Positions 24,195 to 35,304 of a stretch of DNA of 64,000 nt are shown in pieces. The notes under the pieces were generated by a model. It worked only from the letters and a program-made list of their open reading frames with translations. It was not told the origin of the DNA and ran no database searches. This stretch comes from Bagarius yarrelli (lineage: Eukaryota > Chordata > Actinopteri > Siluriformes > Sisoridae), in assembly GCA_005784505.1 (NCBI GenBank), contig VCAZ01000107.1:620001-684000 (forward strand), read 5' to 3'. A program made the position numbers and the translations under genes. Positions within the stretch are counted from its first letter, which is position 1, and each line of letters opens with the position of its first letter.

Positions 24195-25440
24195 ATAATA
24201 AAGCATGTCCTTTATTGGCTATTTAAATGCTAAATTACTATTTAAACTATAAAAACTCATTCTCAGGATCATTTACATTTATTTTTATTTTTTACATCTG
24301 TATATAAACGAACATCATATGTTTTTTTCAATTTTCTCTAAATCATGTGGCATTCTCAAACCTTTAAACTGACCTCTCTCTTCACATCACATAAATCCTC
24401 TTCGGAGACTGGAAAAAAGTCAACATCTATATTTATTAGAATAATGAGGCACAATTTCTTTCATTTCTTAATCCTTAATTTGATCGCACGAGTTCCTGTG
24501 TTATTACTTGAAACTTTCCCATTTACTTTTCTGTAACTGCAGACACTATTCTTCCGTTTTTCTTTCTCTGCTATCTGTTTCTTCTAAGAGGAGTTGTGCA
24601 ATGTGGGAATACGACTAGACATCCAAGGTTATTTTGCTCTCTTTTCTTTGGGGTGATGTAAAGTGTAGGTGTGGTGTCATAAATATATTTTAAGCCCTTG
24701 TTTGTTGTTTTATATGATGCTTTTTCTCAGTCCTCTGCTTTTACCGTCCAATATTTAAATGTCATAATTGCTTTATAAACTTGAATACTTTGTTGTGATT
24801 TCTCTCATCCTCAAACTGATAATCTACACACTGTTGGTCTTGTGGTCAAATTTTTTTGACATCCCTATCAATTTCTTTTTGTCAGCCGTGTCTTGTGAGC
24901 TAATAGATTCGGTACTGCTGGCTGCTAGGTTTAGCTTTTGTAACAGCTTCAAGGCTTACTGCATTTACTTGGCTGTCACAAGTATGACAGATGGGAAGGC
25001 TTGCTCATGCCATCCATTATTATCAGCTCAGAGAAGAGCAGAGAAGAGTGAACGCGCTAGCTCAAACACAACCTGTGACACATACGTGATCTAACACTTC
25101 TTACACTAAAACTAAAGCAGTTCCACAAAGTACATGAAGCTATGCTTTATCTGTTAACTTTATGGCCTAGTCTTGGCTTTCAAACCTTATCTGATCTGTT
25201 TATGATTAATTAAAGATAAAAAAGTCAGAGATTATTAGAATTACTGAAATGAATCTGGCAATTCATTTTTAAAAATTCAACAAAATTGCTAGCAGTAGCA
25301 GACAAAGTAAAGCAGGATACCCTAGTGTGATATGTAAAATAGCTCAAATAAGAAGGGTTGTGATAGATAAATATCTAGTACATGAAATACTCAATTACTC
25401 CATACACTGTGATTACAATGTCACTTAACTGTTTTCCTTC
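24195..25440. other. intergenic DNA, possible regulatory block at 24880-25090
   Basis: An open frame of 108 codons at 24768-25094 shows no domain or splice context. The 24880-25090 part has complex sequence, including Meis-like 'ctgtcacaagtatgacag', and could be a conserved enhancer. This is inferred from texture. Confidence 0.25.
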
Positions 25441-25450
25441 TTTTTTGTCT

Positions 25451-25451
25451 T

Positions 25452-25485
<34 letters not shown>
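25451..25485. repeat. (CT)n microsatellite
   Basis: A near-pure CT run directly upstream of a LINE-tail type repeat. Confidence 0.9.
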
Positions 25486-25489
<4 letters not shown>

Positions 25490-25842
25490 TGTCGAGCTAC
25501 ATATGCCACAACAGAGCTGCCAGTGATCCAGACCCCATCTCCACTCCGGAGCTGTCAGACCCTTCCCTGTACCCCGCTCCAGTTGATAATCATATCACCA
25601 GGGTGACCAAGGACGTTCCACTCTGCCATAAAGACGTTCCAGCTGTTCTTCGAGGACTTATGATTTAATTACTAAAAATTATTTTTTTTAGCCGAAGCCC
25701 CCGGCTTGCTCATCAGGGACAAACTGATTTCTGATTTATTTTCATCTTATAATTTCATTGATTGTGTAAAGCTGCTTTGTAACAATGACCATAGTAGAAA
25801 GCGCTATACAAATAAAACTGAATTGAAAAATTTTATAGTAGA
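25490..25842 (+). mobile_element. repeat with fish LINE 3' tail
   Basis: It ends 'gtaaagctgctttgtaacaa', then 'aaagcgctatacaaataaaa' and 'ctgaattgaa', the standard tail whose reverse complement is seen at 14510-14590 and 8805-8885. The upstream part (25490-25680) is GC-richer and has no intact ORF. Confidence 0.65.
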
Positions 25843-25844
25843 TG

Positions 25845-27520
25845 AATAGTCTCAGACTCAGACGTCACGACTGCTGGATGCATAGTTTCGAGGTCATACT
25901 CTGATTGGCTAAAGTGTACAGGATTTCAAGGAGACGTGTGTGTGTGTGTCGCACAAGACTAGTACAAGACTAGTAAATTAATGTGTAAGAGTCTTGCGAT
26001 CATTCTGAGCATAGCCCTCAAAAGCAAAACTGACCAGATCGATAAATGAATCAAACTTTTACTTAACTATTAGCATAAAACGTGTTCAGAGCAGCTTGCA
26101 TTGTGTGCGAATATTTGCATTGTTTGTGCAATGTTGGATTTGGGTCTGCATTTGTTAATCTGGATTTCTAATTGCCCACGGCTAATGAATACGCTCTCTG
26201 AAGGCATAACCAAAGGGCTTATCAACACAAACATCAACACAAACAATACTTCATCCATTGGGAAAGGTTTCAATAAGCTGCTCTTTAGTTCGGTGCCAGC
26301 ACCACCTTCTCCTCCTTAGCGGTGCACTGTGGGTATGAAGAGACACAAGGGAGAGGAGCTTGTTCCATCCATGGACCGACGAGGCAGACAGATGGTCTCA
26401 CAGCCAGAGCTGCATTTTCATTCTTTTCATCTTGGCAGAAAGACATGGCAAATCTATGACTCGAGTCACGGTGCTTCCTGGAACCACATACATGCACTAC
26501 ACAAATTTTGTTCTGGAAGTATTATTAATTAAGATTTGATTTTCTGATGGACTGTAGATGAGAAGTATCTTAAGATCAACTTGTCTACATTATCAGCATT
26601 AAATGAAGTACTTTTTTCTTTGTACTCCTCTTACACACCTTTTAAGTAAGCCATAACATTCGCCACAGGTCTAACAGCCTTTTAAAGCTTGTTAGGAAAC
26701 CTTAAATACTCTTTTCTTCTGGGAGCAGAAAAGAAAAAATCTGATATGAGGAGATAGAAGATAGTCTATCTTTTATTTTAGGCATCTTTACACACACTTT
26801 ATTAGTGTGCTGATTAGTATTAAATTAAATTAAATTAGTATTGCTAATTATTTCATGACAATATAATTGCACTTATTTTCATGGAAAATACTTATTTAAA
26901 TACGTATAGAATTATTCATTAAGCTTCCCCGAATAAACCTTTGTATACGTATCATTTGTCCTATTATTTATAGAATGAGGCAATAACAGGAGCAACAGCC
27001 ACTCATATTTGGTACAAGAAACATGACATTGTTTTAATAGTATTCTCTCTATCGCCATTTCAGTGCAGCAGAAATGGTTCACAGCGAACCACCACTCATT
27101 ATACAGTGCTACTGCCAGCTCCATGATTAATGTGCACTCTTCCACAGCCCATGGCATATTAATGGGGAGAATATATAATGTCTTTTGGGGTTTGTAAAAG
27201 CATTATAATGATCAATCCAAGGCTGTAAGGCTGCCTCTCGTATTACAAATTCTCAAAGAATGAGGTTGTTGTGGCGAGTTTCCTCTGCTTGAAATAGTGG
27301 TTGATGGGATGAGGGCTGTGATAATTCTTAGTAAAATTTTACCCCAGTCCAAGTCGTTTCAATTTAAGATGATATTAAGACAGCCAGGCTGTAATCAGTC
27401 CACTTTTGTGATATATTGAAAACTGAAAAACAAAACTGTGTCAAACAGTAAAGCCTTAAAGAAAGCTCCACATCTAAATTGGAAAGGTTGTAAAAAAATT
27501 AATTGTTGTCATGACTTTAA
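25845..27520. promoter_or_regulatory. possible conserved non-coding cluster (26100-26490, 26910-27310)
   Basis: Two complex, non-repetitive blocks rich in ATTA/TAAT words, for example 'ctaattgcccacggctaatg' near 26168 and 'aagcattataatgatcaatc' near 27198. Open frames here lack domains. The position, 8-9 kb upstream of olfm1 exon A, would suit distal enhancers. No comparison was possible, so this is a hypothesis. Confidence 0.3.
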
Positions 27521-27529
27521 TCACATTGG

Positions 27530-27692
27530 CAGCATTTGGCAGACGTCCATATTAAAAGTGACTTAAATTTATCCCTTTTATATAACTGAGCAATAGGGGG
27601 TTAAGGGCCTTGCTTAGGGGCCCAGCAGTGGTACTGCGAACCCAGACCTTCCAATTAGCAGTCCAACACTTTAACCCTTGCACTCCCACTTT
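27530..27692 (-). mobile_element. tRNA-derived SINE, family A (reverse)
   Basis: Reverse copy: 'agcatttggcagacgtccat' at its start is the tail, and 'ccaattagcagtccaacact' near 27650 is the tRNA-like head. Confidence 0.8.
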
Positions 27693-27699
27693 TTCCCTT

Positions 27700-28330
27700 T
27701 AATTCATTAATTTATTGTGCTTTTGTAAAAGCAAGTAAAATCCTTCAGCAGTTCTCTTTCGCTGTAATAAATGAACATTCGGTGTCACCCACATGAAGAT
27801 AAGTTCCCTCTTGAGTCTCGTTTTTCTGAAGTTTTCTTCCTTACTTCATCTCAAAGAGGTAGAGGTTTGTTCATTAGGGACAAACTTACACTTATAAATA
27901 AGAATCTTTCATTTTTACTGCATTCTGTGTAAAGCTGCTTTAAGAAAATGTATAGTATCAATTAAATTTGGACTTTGACTTTAAATTAATATCAGGTTTG
28001 TAATATTGGATCTGTTCTGATAAATTGAGTCATCCTGCAGCTGTCTTATTATACTATATTATACATATAAACAAATAATGCACTACACAACAACCTCAAT
28101 TGCTCAGTTTAGGGTATTAACCCCAGGGCACGGCTAGCAATTTTGGGCTCTATGAAGTAAAATTAGGTTGGGCCACACCAAACATACTATTACATTAAAG
28201 CTAGTACTGTTACTACTAATAAAACAGAGCCCCGAAGTGCATGGGCCCTTAGAATCTCACTCTCCTCCCTGTTGGCAGTTTTCCTAATTAAGTCATACTA
28301 ACGTTGTAAAGATCCAAATTTTAAATCCAG
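27700..28330. other. intergenic DNA with a LINE-tail remnant
   Basis: The 27870-27985 part ends in a decayed 'gtgtaaagctgctttaagaa' LINE tail. The rest is featureless. Confidence 0.4.
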
Positions 28331-28334
28331 ATAG

Positions 28335-28620
28335 TTCAAAATTCATTCATTCATTCATCTTGTATACCTGCTTGTTCCCTAATTCGGGTCACAGGAATCT
28401 GTTAGAGTCTATCCCAGCCGTCTCTGAAAGGCAGGAGGGGTACACCCTGGACAGGCCACCACTTTATTACAGGGCCACACACATACTCCTTTGGACAATT
28501 TAGGATCACCAATCAATCTAACCTACATGTTTTTGGACTGTGGGAGGAAACCCGAGTACCTAGAGTAAACCCACAAAAACACAGGAAGGTCATGTAAACT
28601 CCACACAGAAAGAAAGAGAC
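28335..28620 (+). repeat. interspersed repeat family C
   Basis: It starts with (ATTC)n near 28343, then 'ctatcccagccgtctctgaa', 'acaccctggacaggccacca', 'tttttggactgtgggaggaa' and 'aaactccacacagaaag'. It lies directly upstream of the Ty3/gypsy remnant. Confidence 0.85.
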
Positions 28621-28689
28621 ATTACATACTGGTCCTCGTATTGCCAGCAACACTGCCATCCAACCACATCTCCTAGCTCTGTTTCACCA

Positions 28690-30625
28690 CTGAATTGCAA
28701 AATCTCATGATCTTTTGGAGATATTTGGTAAAATCAAGGCTTTTGAGCTACCACACCACAGGGCATAAGATTGCGCTATTGAGCTCCTGGCCAATGTCAT
28801 TCCACTGTGCAGCCGTGTGTATCCTCTATCTCAGCCAGAGACCAAAGCCATTGGGGGCTTATATTAATGAAGCTTCGGCCTCAGACTTTATTCGTCCTTC
28901 CACGTCACCGGCCGCATCCAGGTTTTTTTTTGTAAAAAGGAGGATGGAAGCCTACACCCCTGCATCGATTACAGAGGACTAAAAAAGTCACTGTTCAGTA
29001 TCGGTACCCACTTCCGCTGGTGCCTTTGTGATTTCACAAAGCTCAATTTAAAAAGCGCGTACAACCTGATTCAAATCCGAGAGGGAGATAATCGAAAGAT
29101 GACGTTTATCACCACAAGAGGTCACTACGAGTACCTGGTGATGCCATACAAGTTGTCCAATGCCCGAGCAGTGTTTCAGTTCTTTGTAAATGACATTTTC
29201 AGAGACCTCTACAATGTATGTAATTGCTTACATCGACAACATCCTCTTTTACTTAAAGATTCAGCCCCACTTAGTTCCAGTGGGGTTTCTATGGATGAAT
29301 CCAAGGCAACAGTTAACAGTTGGCCCCAAACCACAATTGTTAATTAGCTGCAGCGGTTCCTTGTGTTTGCCAATTTCTATTGCCGCTTTATTCGAAATTT
29401 CAGTCAAACAGCCTCCCCTCTTCTGAAGGGCAAGTCTACTAAGTTATGGTGGGACAAAGCCGCCTCTAAAGCCTTTGACACCCTCAAAACCTAGTTCACC
29501 ACAGCCCCAGTGCTTTTGCACCCTGACCGTGAATTACCCTTTGTAGTAGAGGTGTATGCATCTGACTGTGGAGTGGGTGCAGTGTTATCTTAACGGCGAG
29601 TCAATTCTCCAAATCTTCATCCCTGTGCCTTTTTCTCCCACAAGCTGAATTCTGCCAAACAACATTATGATGTGGGTAACAAGAAGCTCTTGGCCATTAA
29701 GGAGGCGCTAACAGGAGTGAAGGCATTGGCTGGAGGGGAGTACGCATCCGTTTTTAGCAATAACGGATCATAAAAACTTGGAATACTTGCAATCCTCAAT
29801 TTGGTGGTTCCCATTTAGTGGGACTTGGATGCTAAAATCATGGGACAACATCATAATGACCGTCCGCATGCAGCCTGCCCTGACAACAAAGTATAGGTAC
29901 CTCTGGCCTTGCTCACACAAGTAATATCCTAGGTCTATATTTCTTTAAATTCAGGCCACCCTGTCAGCAGAAGAACCACCAAACTAGCAGAAAATGCTTA
30001 TTGCCGCGTTGTTATTGAACATTTTGTGAAGGGCTGCAGCATCTGTGCTCAATCTAAGACCCTACGTCATTTACCTAAAGGTCTTCTAGAGCCTCTCCCC
30101 ATCCCACAAAGGCCATGGTCTCATATCTTTGTGGATTTTGTCACAGAATTCCCCAATTCCCAAGGTAAAATTCAGCCACCCACCTTCCAATGTACCGGTC
30201 GTGAAGGACTGGATGCAACACAGCTCCCAAGTCTGGGAGACAGCACATGTCAGGTTGCAGCGGTAGATCGGGGCTCAGCGCATTCAGGCGGTTTGGGTAT
30301 GTCGTCCTCACCCCAGTTATCAATCAGGACAGTTAGTGTGGCTCACCTTCAGAGATTTACGTCTGCATCTGCCCATCATAAAACCCAGCCCTAAATATGT
30401 GGGTCCGTTTAAGATTATCAAACAAGTTACCTACAGGTTGGAGCTTCTATCATCCTACCGTATCTCTCCCTCATTTCATGGGGCCCGCTTGAGTATCTGT
30501 TAGATTATCCTAGATCCAAAGCTCACCCAAGAATTCCATGCTGCATATTCAGCACGCCGAGCTACTCGTCCCCGTGGGTGCCCACTTAGAATGCCAGGAG
30601 GCTTTCCTAAGAAGGGTGGGGATAC
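28690..30625 (+). mobile_element. degenerate Ty3/gypsy LTR retrotransposon, pol region
   Basis: Plus-strand frames give, in order: the end of protease and start of reverse transcriptase, with 'YINEASASDFIRPSTSPAAS' (28850-28920); RT with 'TRGHYEYLVMPY' (29110-29150) and a decayed YIDN (intact form YxDD) near 29232; RNase H with 'YCRFIRNFSQ' and 'FVVEVYASDCGVGAVL' (29380-29590); the integrase zinc-finger side 'CSICAQSK' (30035-30058); and an integrase C-terminal 'PHPSYQSGQ..VWLTFRDLRL' region (30300-30380). At least four frame changes and an in-frame stop disrupt it. The central integrase core seems deleted between about 30165 and 30220. A polypurine run, 'gaagggtggggata', precedes the LTR-like TGTCA at 30626. 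Confidence 0.85.
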
Positions 30626-30960
30626 TGTCACGACTTCGCCCTCCAACCACCAGAGGGCGCTGTCTCTTCTTACTTCCTGTTAAATAGCTTTATAAGCTAG
30701 CCCTAGTTTGCTAGCGCCTCGTGAAGTATTGTTCTTTTGTGACCAAGCGTTTTCTTAGTTTAATTATTTCTGGTGTTTTTGATCTATGCTCTGTTTTTTG
30801 GTTGATCAGCTTTGTTTTGTGATTTGTTTGCCTGGATTATTATTGACTTCGTTTGCTTCCTCACACCACCGTGCTGCCCATGGTTCATGAAACTATTTTA
30901 TCTTTAGTTAAACATTCCTCTGTACACATAGACTTTAGCCTGAGAGTGATTTCTGCTTAA
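30626..30960 (+). repeat. probable 3' LTR of the Ty3/gypsy element
   Basis: It begins TGTCACGAC directly after a polypurine tract, as an LTR should. The right end is uncertain, no terminal CA with a target duplication was identified, and no matching 5' LTR lies in the window. Confidence 0.5.
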
Positions 30961-31510
30961 TGATTAATGTTTTCTTAACATTATATAAAAGTTTAAAAGT
31001 ATAAAAGTTTTCTAACTAGAAATTGTGGGTATATAAAAATAATGAATCATAGATTTGTCATCTGACGTATGTGCCTGTAAGCTGCCATGTCCTGGTCATG
31101 TATAATTGTGTCTCAGGAACTTCCTATAAACAGTGTGAGATAGTGTTGTTTTCATGAAAGATGTGTTTAAGAAAAACTAAAGGTGTAAATGACATCTACC
31201 TGTTTTTAAGTAGGAGATTTCATAACTTCATAGCTTGAGAGAATCTAGTTATTTGTTGCCTGTTTTGACGTCTTACTGACTGCGTTCATTACATCAGCGT
31301 TCAACTTAACTTAGTCTACTATTTTTAGTTCTTTTTATGAAGTTGCAAGCATTAGTGTCATATGTCATAGTGTCTGGATTGACTGCAGACTGTAAGCACA
31401 TGCAATAAAATGTGGTGAATCAAACATGCCTTTAAGGAGAATGACATTGAATATTTTTACCTACAATATTGTAAAAAAAAAAAAGGAATAGACTATGATA
31501 ATAATATATA
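30960..31510. other. intergenic DNA without a supported gene
   Basis: AT-rich; nothing recognised. Confidence 0.4.
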
Positions 31511-31511
31511 T

Positions 31512-31765
31512 ATTCAACTTCATTGTCCAAGGTACGTGTACAGAGCCAATGAAATGCATTTTTCGCATATCCCATCTTAGTAAGTTGGGGGGTCAGTGCA
31601 CAAGGTCAGCTATGATACAGCGCCCCTGGTGCAGGAAGGGTTAATGATCTTGCTCAGGGACCCAACAGTGGTTGACTTGCCAGTGGTGGGGCTTGAACCC
31701 AGGTGTTTCTGGTCTTCAGATCAGCAACTAGCACCTTAACCATTTGAACCACCACTGCCTATTCA
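31512..31765 (-). mobile_element. tRNA-derived SINE, family B (reverse)
   Basis: A reverse copy of the element at 21961: 'acgtgtacagagccaatgaa', 'cgcatatcccatcttagtaa', then 'ggggcttgaacccaggtg' (reverse box B) and 'caccttaaccatttgaacca' (reverse box A). Confidence 0.85.
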
Positions 31766-31807
31766 GAGTGGTATTAATTTGCAATAAAAATAACATTGGT
31801 ACTTTTC

Positions 31808-32095
31808 TTTTATTCTTGATTTATCTTCTATACCCACTTATTCCTTAATTTGGGGTCACAAGGATCTGCTGGAGTCTACACCAGCCATCTCTAAAAGGGG
31901 GAAAGGCAGGAGGGGAACACCCTGGCCAGTCCATCACAGGGCCACACACACACACACTCACTCCTATTGGCAATTCAGAATCACCAACTGTGGGAGGAAA
32001 CCAAACTCCACACAGAAAGACTGCCTGGGAATCAAACCTGGGACCTTCTTGCTGTGAGGCAACCGTGCTAAACATTGAACCATCACGCTGCCCTA
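31808..32095 (+). repeat. interspersed repeat family C
   Basis: Blocks are 'atcttctatacccactta', 'ccagtccatcacagggccac', a short CA run at about 31945-31957, 'caattcagaatcaccaa', 'ccaaactccacacagaaaga' and a tRNA-like end. It lies right behind the SINE B copy. Confidence 0.85.
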
Positions 32096-33290
32096 TTAGT
32101 ACTCTTATTATACCTAAAATTTACCTGTAAATTTTATAAAGAAATTGGCTGATGTGTTTTACTAATATTATCACAGACAAAGCAGGCTCACCCACATTTT
32201 CTCGTACACATTCCCCTGAGTTCTAAGCACACACCTAATGTTAATTACCTAATCACTCTCATTCACCTTATTTAAGCAGCTCACTCATTCTGGTTCCTTA
32301 TCTTGTCTAAGTTGATGGAAAAATGACTCCATGTTGTTTTGTTTCTGAGTTTTCAAGGTTTTTTAAAGCTTCCCCAGACTTCCAGTCTTCATACATGTTC
32401 CAGACTCTAAAGACTTCCAGTATTCCAGTGGCATTCCCATGAGCCCTGTGTTACATGTTTTTTGGGTAACCCAGTATACTCAAAGCTCTTCACTAGTTCT
32501 AAAGACTTCAAGTTCTGTGAAATTCAACCTTTGAGTTCTAGCAAACTTGTTAAATAAACTGGTCTGTTTGGTTTTAACACCTGTGTCCTGAGTCTATTTC
32601 CAGTTACAATTATATTTTCCTCTAAAAAGTGTTGCATTATGTAATAGCTTGCTTACATACATCTACTGACATACATTTTAATGAAACGTTTAACTTTGTT
32701 CTAAAGTCAAGTTTGGAAATTGGGTGTTTTTGGACTGACACAGAGGTTATGGTAAAGAAAACAATTAAACTAAAATAAATTATTTTTATAAAACATTATA
32801 ATGTGTAAGATTTTGCCGCACACATTCTCTGCATGTTCTCTGTATGAATTCTGGATCAAATCAGAAACTTACACAGTAAAAATTATATAAAATATTTTGG
32901 CAGAATACAGATCATGCAGGGAACTAAAAAAAGAAAACACACTGGGAAGTGTCAGTGCCTTAGAGTTCTGAAAATCCCAGATATAAATATAACATTACTT
33001 CATATTGGCAATGTCCTGCAGTTCTATTGTTTAAATAAAGAAATTCAATAAAACTGTGCTGCTGCTGATATTTGCTTGTGGTGCTGACGTATTAAAGCTT
33101 TTGTGTGGTGTAATCAAGATAATAATCTGATTTTTAATTTATATTACACCACACTTCAGCCTCATTTAATTTTTCATAATTATTTGTCACTGTGTCACTG
33201 CTAAATTAGATGCTATGCTATTGTGCTAGTAATCTCCTTAAAATTAAAATTAAGATATCAATGCAAAAGGGAAAAGGTATTTTAGGGCAT
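32096..33290. other. intergenic DNA without a supported gene
   Basis: AT-rich; no exon, RNA gene or clear repeat was seen. Confidence 0.4.
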
Positions 33291-33296
33291 ACATTG

Positions 33297-33606
33297 TACA
33301 GCCAAAAGTTTGCAGTCACTTTAACTGTTAGCACATAGCTGGAAGAGCCCAATTATTTAGGATGTCTCTATATGCTTTAACATTTAAAATTTCCCTTTAC
33401 TGCATAGTAGCTTAAACACTTTTGCCTTGATGACCTTACTGGTAAAAAAACAAGAAAATTTGCACAGCCAAATGCCACAATTTAGTGGACTAAATTACCA
33501 GAAGGATCAGAGGGCAAGAGACCAAATCTGTAATAGAATAGTCAATAAATACATATAGATTTAATGGTCAGGTGTCCAAAAAACCTTTTTTCAACCCATT
33601 TCTGTA
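33297..33606. mobile_element. miniature DNA transposon, Tc1/mariner-like
   Basis: The left end is TA-CAGCCAAAAGTTTGC. The right end, read in reverse, includes 'ttttttggacacctgaccat', the well-known fish Tc1-type terminus (style 'ccaaaagtttgtggacacct'). TA dinucleotides flank both proposed ends. The ends are diverged and there is no transposase ORF. Confidence 0.5.
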
Positions 33607-33609
33607 TAA

Positions 33610-34225
33610 TAATAATAAAAACCCTATAACGTGTTAGCAGACTGTCTTGGTGCTGGAAATTGGTTCACTGGTTAAACAGTGTACAAGCCCAAAGCGGTTT
33701 TCTTCCACTGATCTCAGGATGAAAAAGCAGGGGAGAGGAAAAGAGAGAAAGTAGGGCACGCTTGTCTTGTATTTCGCTTTCTGGTACAGCACTGCTTATG
33801 TATTCATTAGAAAAACATAAAAAATATGCGTTTCGTGACAATCTTTGTTTGGGTGTAACTGATTCACTCGCTTCCAAAAATAGTGAGATGAAACACTAGT
33901 TGACTGAAAAACCTTCAGAGAGAATTTGTGATGTGTGAATTGCCCAGAGATTCTGGGTGTGTCTACAACATGGACATGGTTTAGAGCAAAAAAAGGTTTC
34001 TTTGTGGATTAACTGGGTGATTAAGACTAAGTGCCCCTTTGGCTAATTAACAAAGTCAATTTCATTGATTGTTTGTAACGTCTAAGAATAAATAATAAAT
34101 AGCAGAATGAAATAATAACTTTATTACAGACTATTGAAATACTTGCACTTTAAACTGTTGGCTGTCCTGTCAGAATGTCAGAGAGTTTAAAAGATACTTA
34201 TATAGCAAATTACAGATGCACCAGA
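33610..34225. other. flank upstream of the olfm1 A promoter
   Basis: No gene. A short minus-strand open frame at 33665-33877 has no domain. Confidence 0.4.
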
Positions 34226-34231
34226 CATTCA

Positions 34232-34279
34232 GAAACTTTCTCTCACTCTTTCTCTCCCTTCTCTCTCTTTCTCTCTTTT

Positions 34280-34310
<31 letters not shown>

Positions 34311-34353
34311 TTTTCTCTCTCTCCCTCTCTCTCTCTTTCTCTCTCTCTCTCTT

Positions 34354-34390
<37 letters not shown>

Positions 34391-34405
34391 TTCTCTCTCT
34401 CTCTC

Positions 34406-34447
<42 letters not shown>

Positions 34448-34459
34448 CTCTCTCTCGCT
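34232..34459. repeat. about 230-base polypyrimidine tract (TC/TTTC)n
   Basis: The plus strand is almost entirely C and T, made of CT and TTTC blocks and ending in a clean (TTTC)n run. Long Ser/Leu/Phe-rich and Arg/Glu-rich open frames across it are artefacts. It lies about 0.8-1.0 kb upstream of the olfm1 A start codon. Confidence 0.95.
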
Positions 34460-35238
34460 TGCTGTCGCTCTCTCTTGCCCCTCCGCCCGCGTTCGCTTCC
34501 CTTTCCACTCCCCTCCCCCACTACAGGCACAGTCACATTGATGCCTAGGAGATTTTATTTTGGTAAATCGCTTAATAACGTAACCGCGATGCAACCGACG
34601 AGCAATTTCGCAGTCGCCATAGCAACTTACTTCAACCGATGCACACACATCACAGAACAATGTGCAGATTGTCAGCGTGATGCTGCGATTATTTCTCGCA
34701 TTATTAGCCTGTAATGATACCAGTTATTTATGTTTGTCTGAAACCCGCACACCGCTTAGGGCCGTACCGCATCGTGTGTAGCTTGTGGTTTAGTATGCGG
34801 TTCGGATGAAGCCCCTCTCGCCCCGCCGCTCTCCCACGCCTTCTCGTGTCACTTCCGGTTCAGCACCACAGCTAGCTCCTCGCTTCTCAAATTCGCCTCC
34901 CACACCTGCCCCTCTTGCATTAAGAAGCCAACTTTTGCTAGCGATGAAGTAAATTCTACACATATTCTTTGATTTTTTTTGGCGCTTTCTTTATTTCTTT
35001 CTTTATTATCTTTCGAAGCATTTAAGAGAAAAGGGTCGGGGACGCGTCGGCAAACCGAGACGCGAGAAATATGCTAAAAGACAGCTCCGCTACCCTGATT
35101 TCATCCCGTTCCTTATTTTGACATCGAATCCTTAGAGACAATATTGAGGACAGGCGTGTAAAAAAAGGAGCTGGACGATTGTGCTAAAGTAAATCTGCAT
35201 GCGATAGTTTTGGACCAGGTGGCACCGGCGACGAGAAG
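34460..35238 (+). promoter_or_regulatory. olfm1: olfm1 A-form promoter and 5' leader region
   Basis: This stretch is clearly richer in GC and CpG than its surroundings (for example 34740-34860 and 35036-35065) and ends at the A start codon, so it probably holds the upstream promoter. No TATA box was identified and the transcription start is not defined. Frame -1 relative to the A ATG is closed by an in-frame TAA at 35185-35187, with no ATG between, which supports the chosen start. Confidence 0.5.
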
Positions 35239-35304
35239 ATGCAGCCTGCAAGCAAGCTCCTGAGTCTCACCCTGCTCGTTCTGATGGGAACAGAATTCAC
35301 TCAA
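35239..35304 (+). CDS. olfm1: olfactomedin-1 (noelin/pancortin), alternative first coding exon A
   Basis: Twenty-two codons: Met-Gln-Pro-Ala-Ser-Lys, then a leucine-rich core and MGTEFTQ, ending at the donor CAA|GTAGGT in phase 0. It matches the known A-type signal exon of vertebrate OLFM1 (human MHPARKLL...MGTELTQ). The human form can start ten residues further upstream. Here an in-frame stop at 35185 with no intervening ATG excludes a longer start. It has A at -3 of the start context. The exon encodes a cleavable signal peptide and splices to M exon 1 at 38956. The predicted products are AMY (125 aa) and AMZ (455 aa), secreted neuronal glycoproteins. Confidence 0.92.

Noticed and set aside
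24768..25094. 108-codon plus-strand frame
   Set aside because: No recognisable domain; its hydrophobic start is a by-product of T-rich sequence. It is more likely non-coding.
34170..34714. Long open frames on both strands, up to 179 codons
   Set aside because: They are Ser/Leu/Phe or Arg/Glu/Lys translations of the polypyrimidine/polypurine repeat, with no start context or domain.
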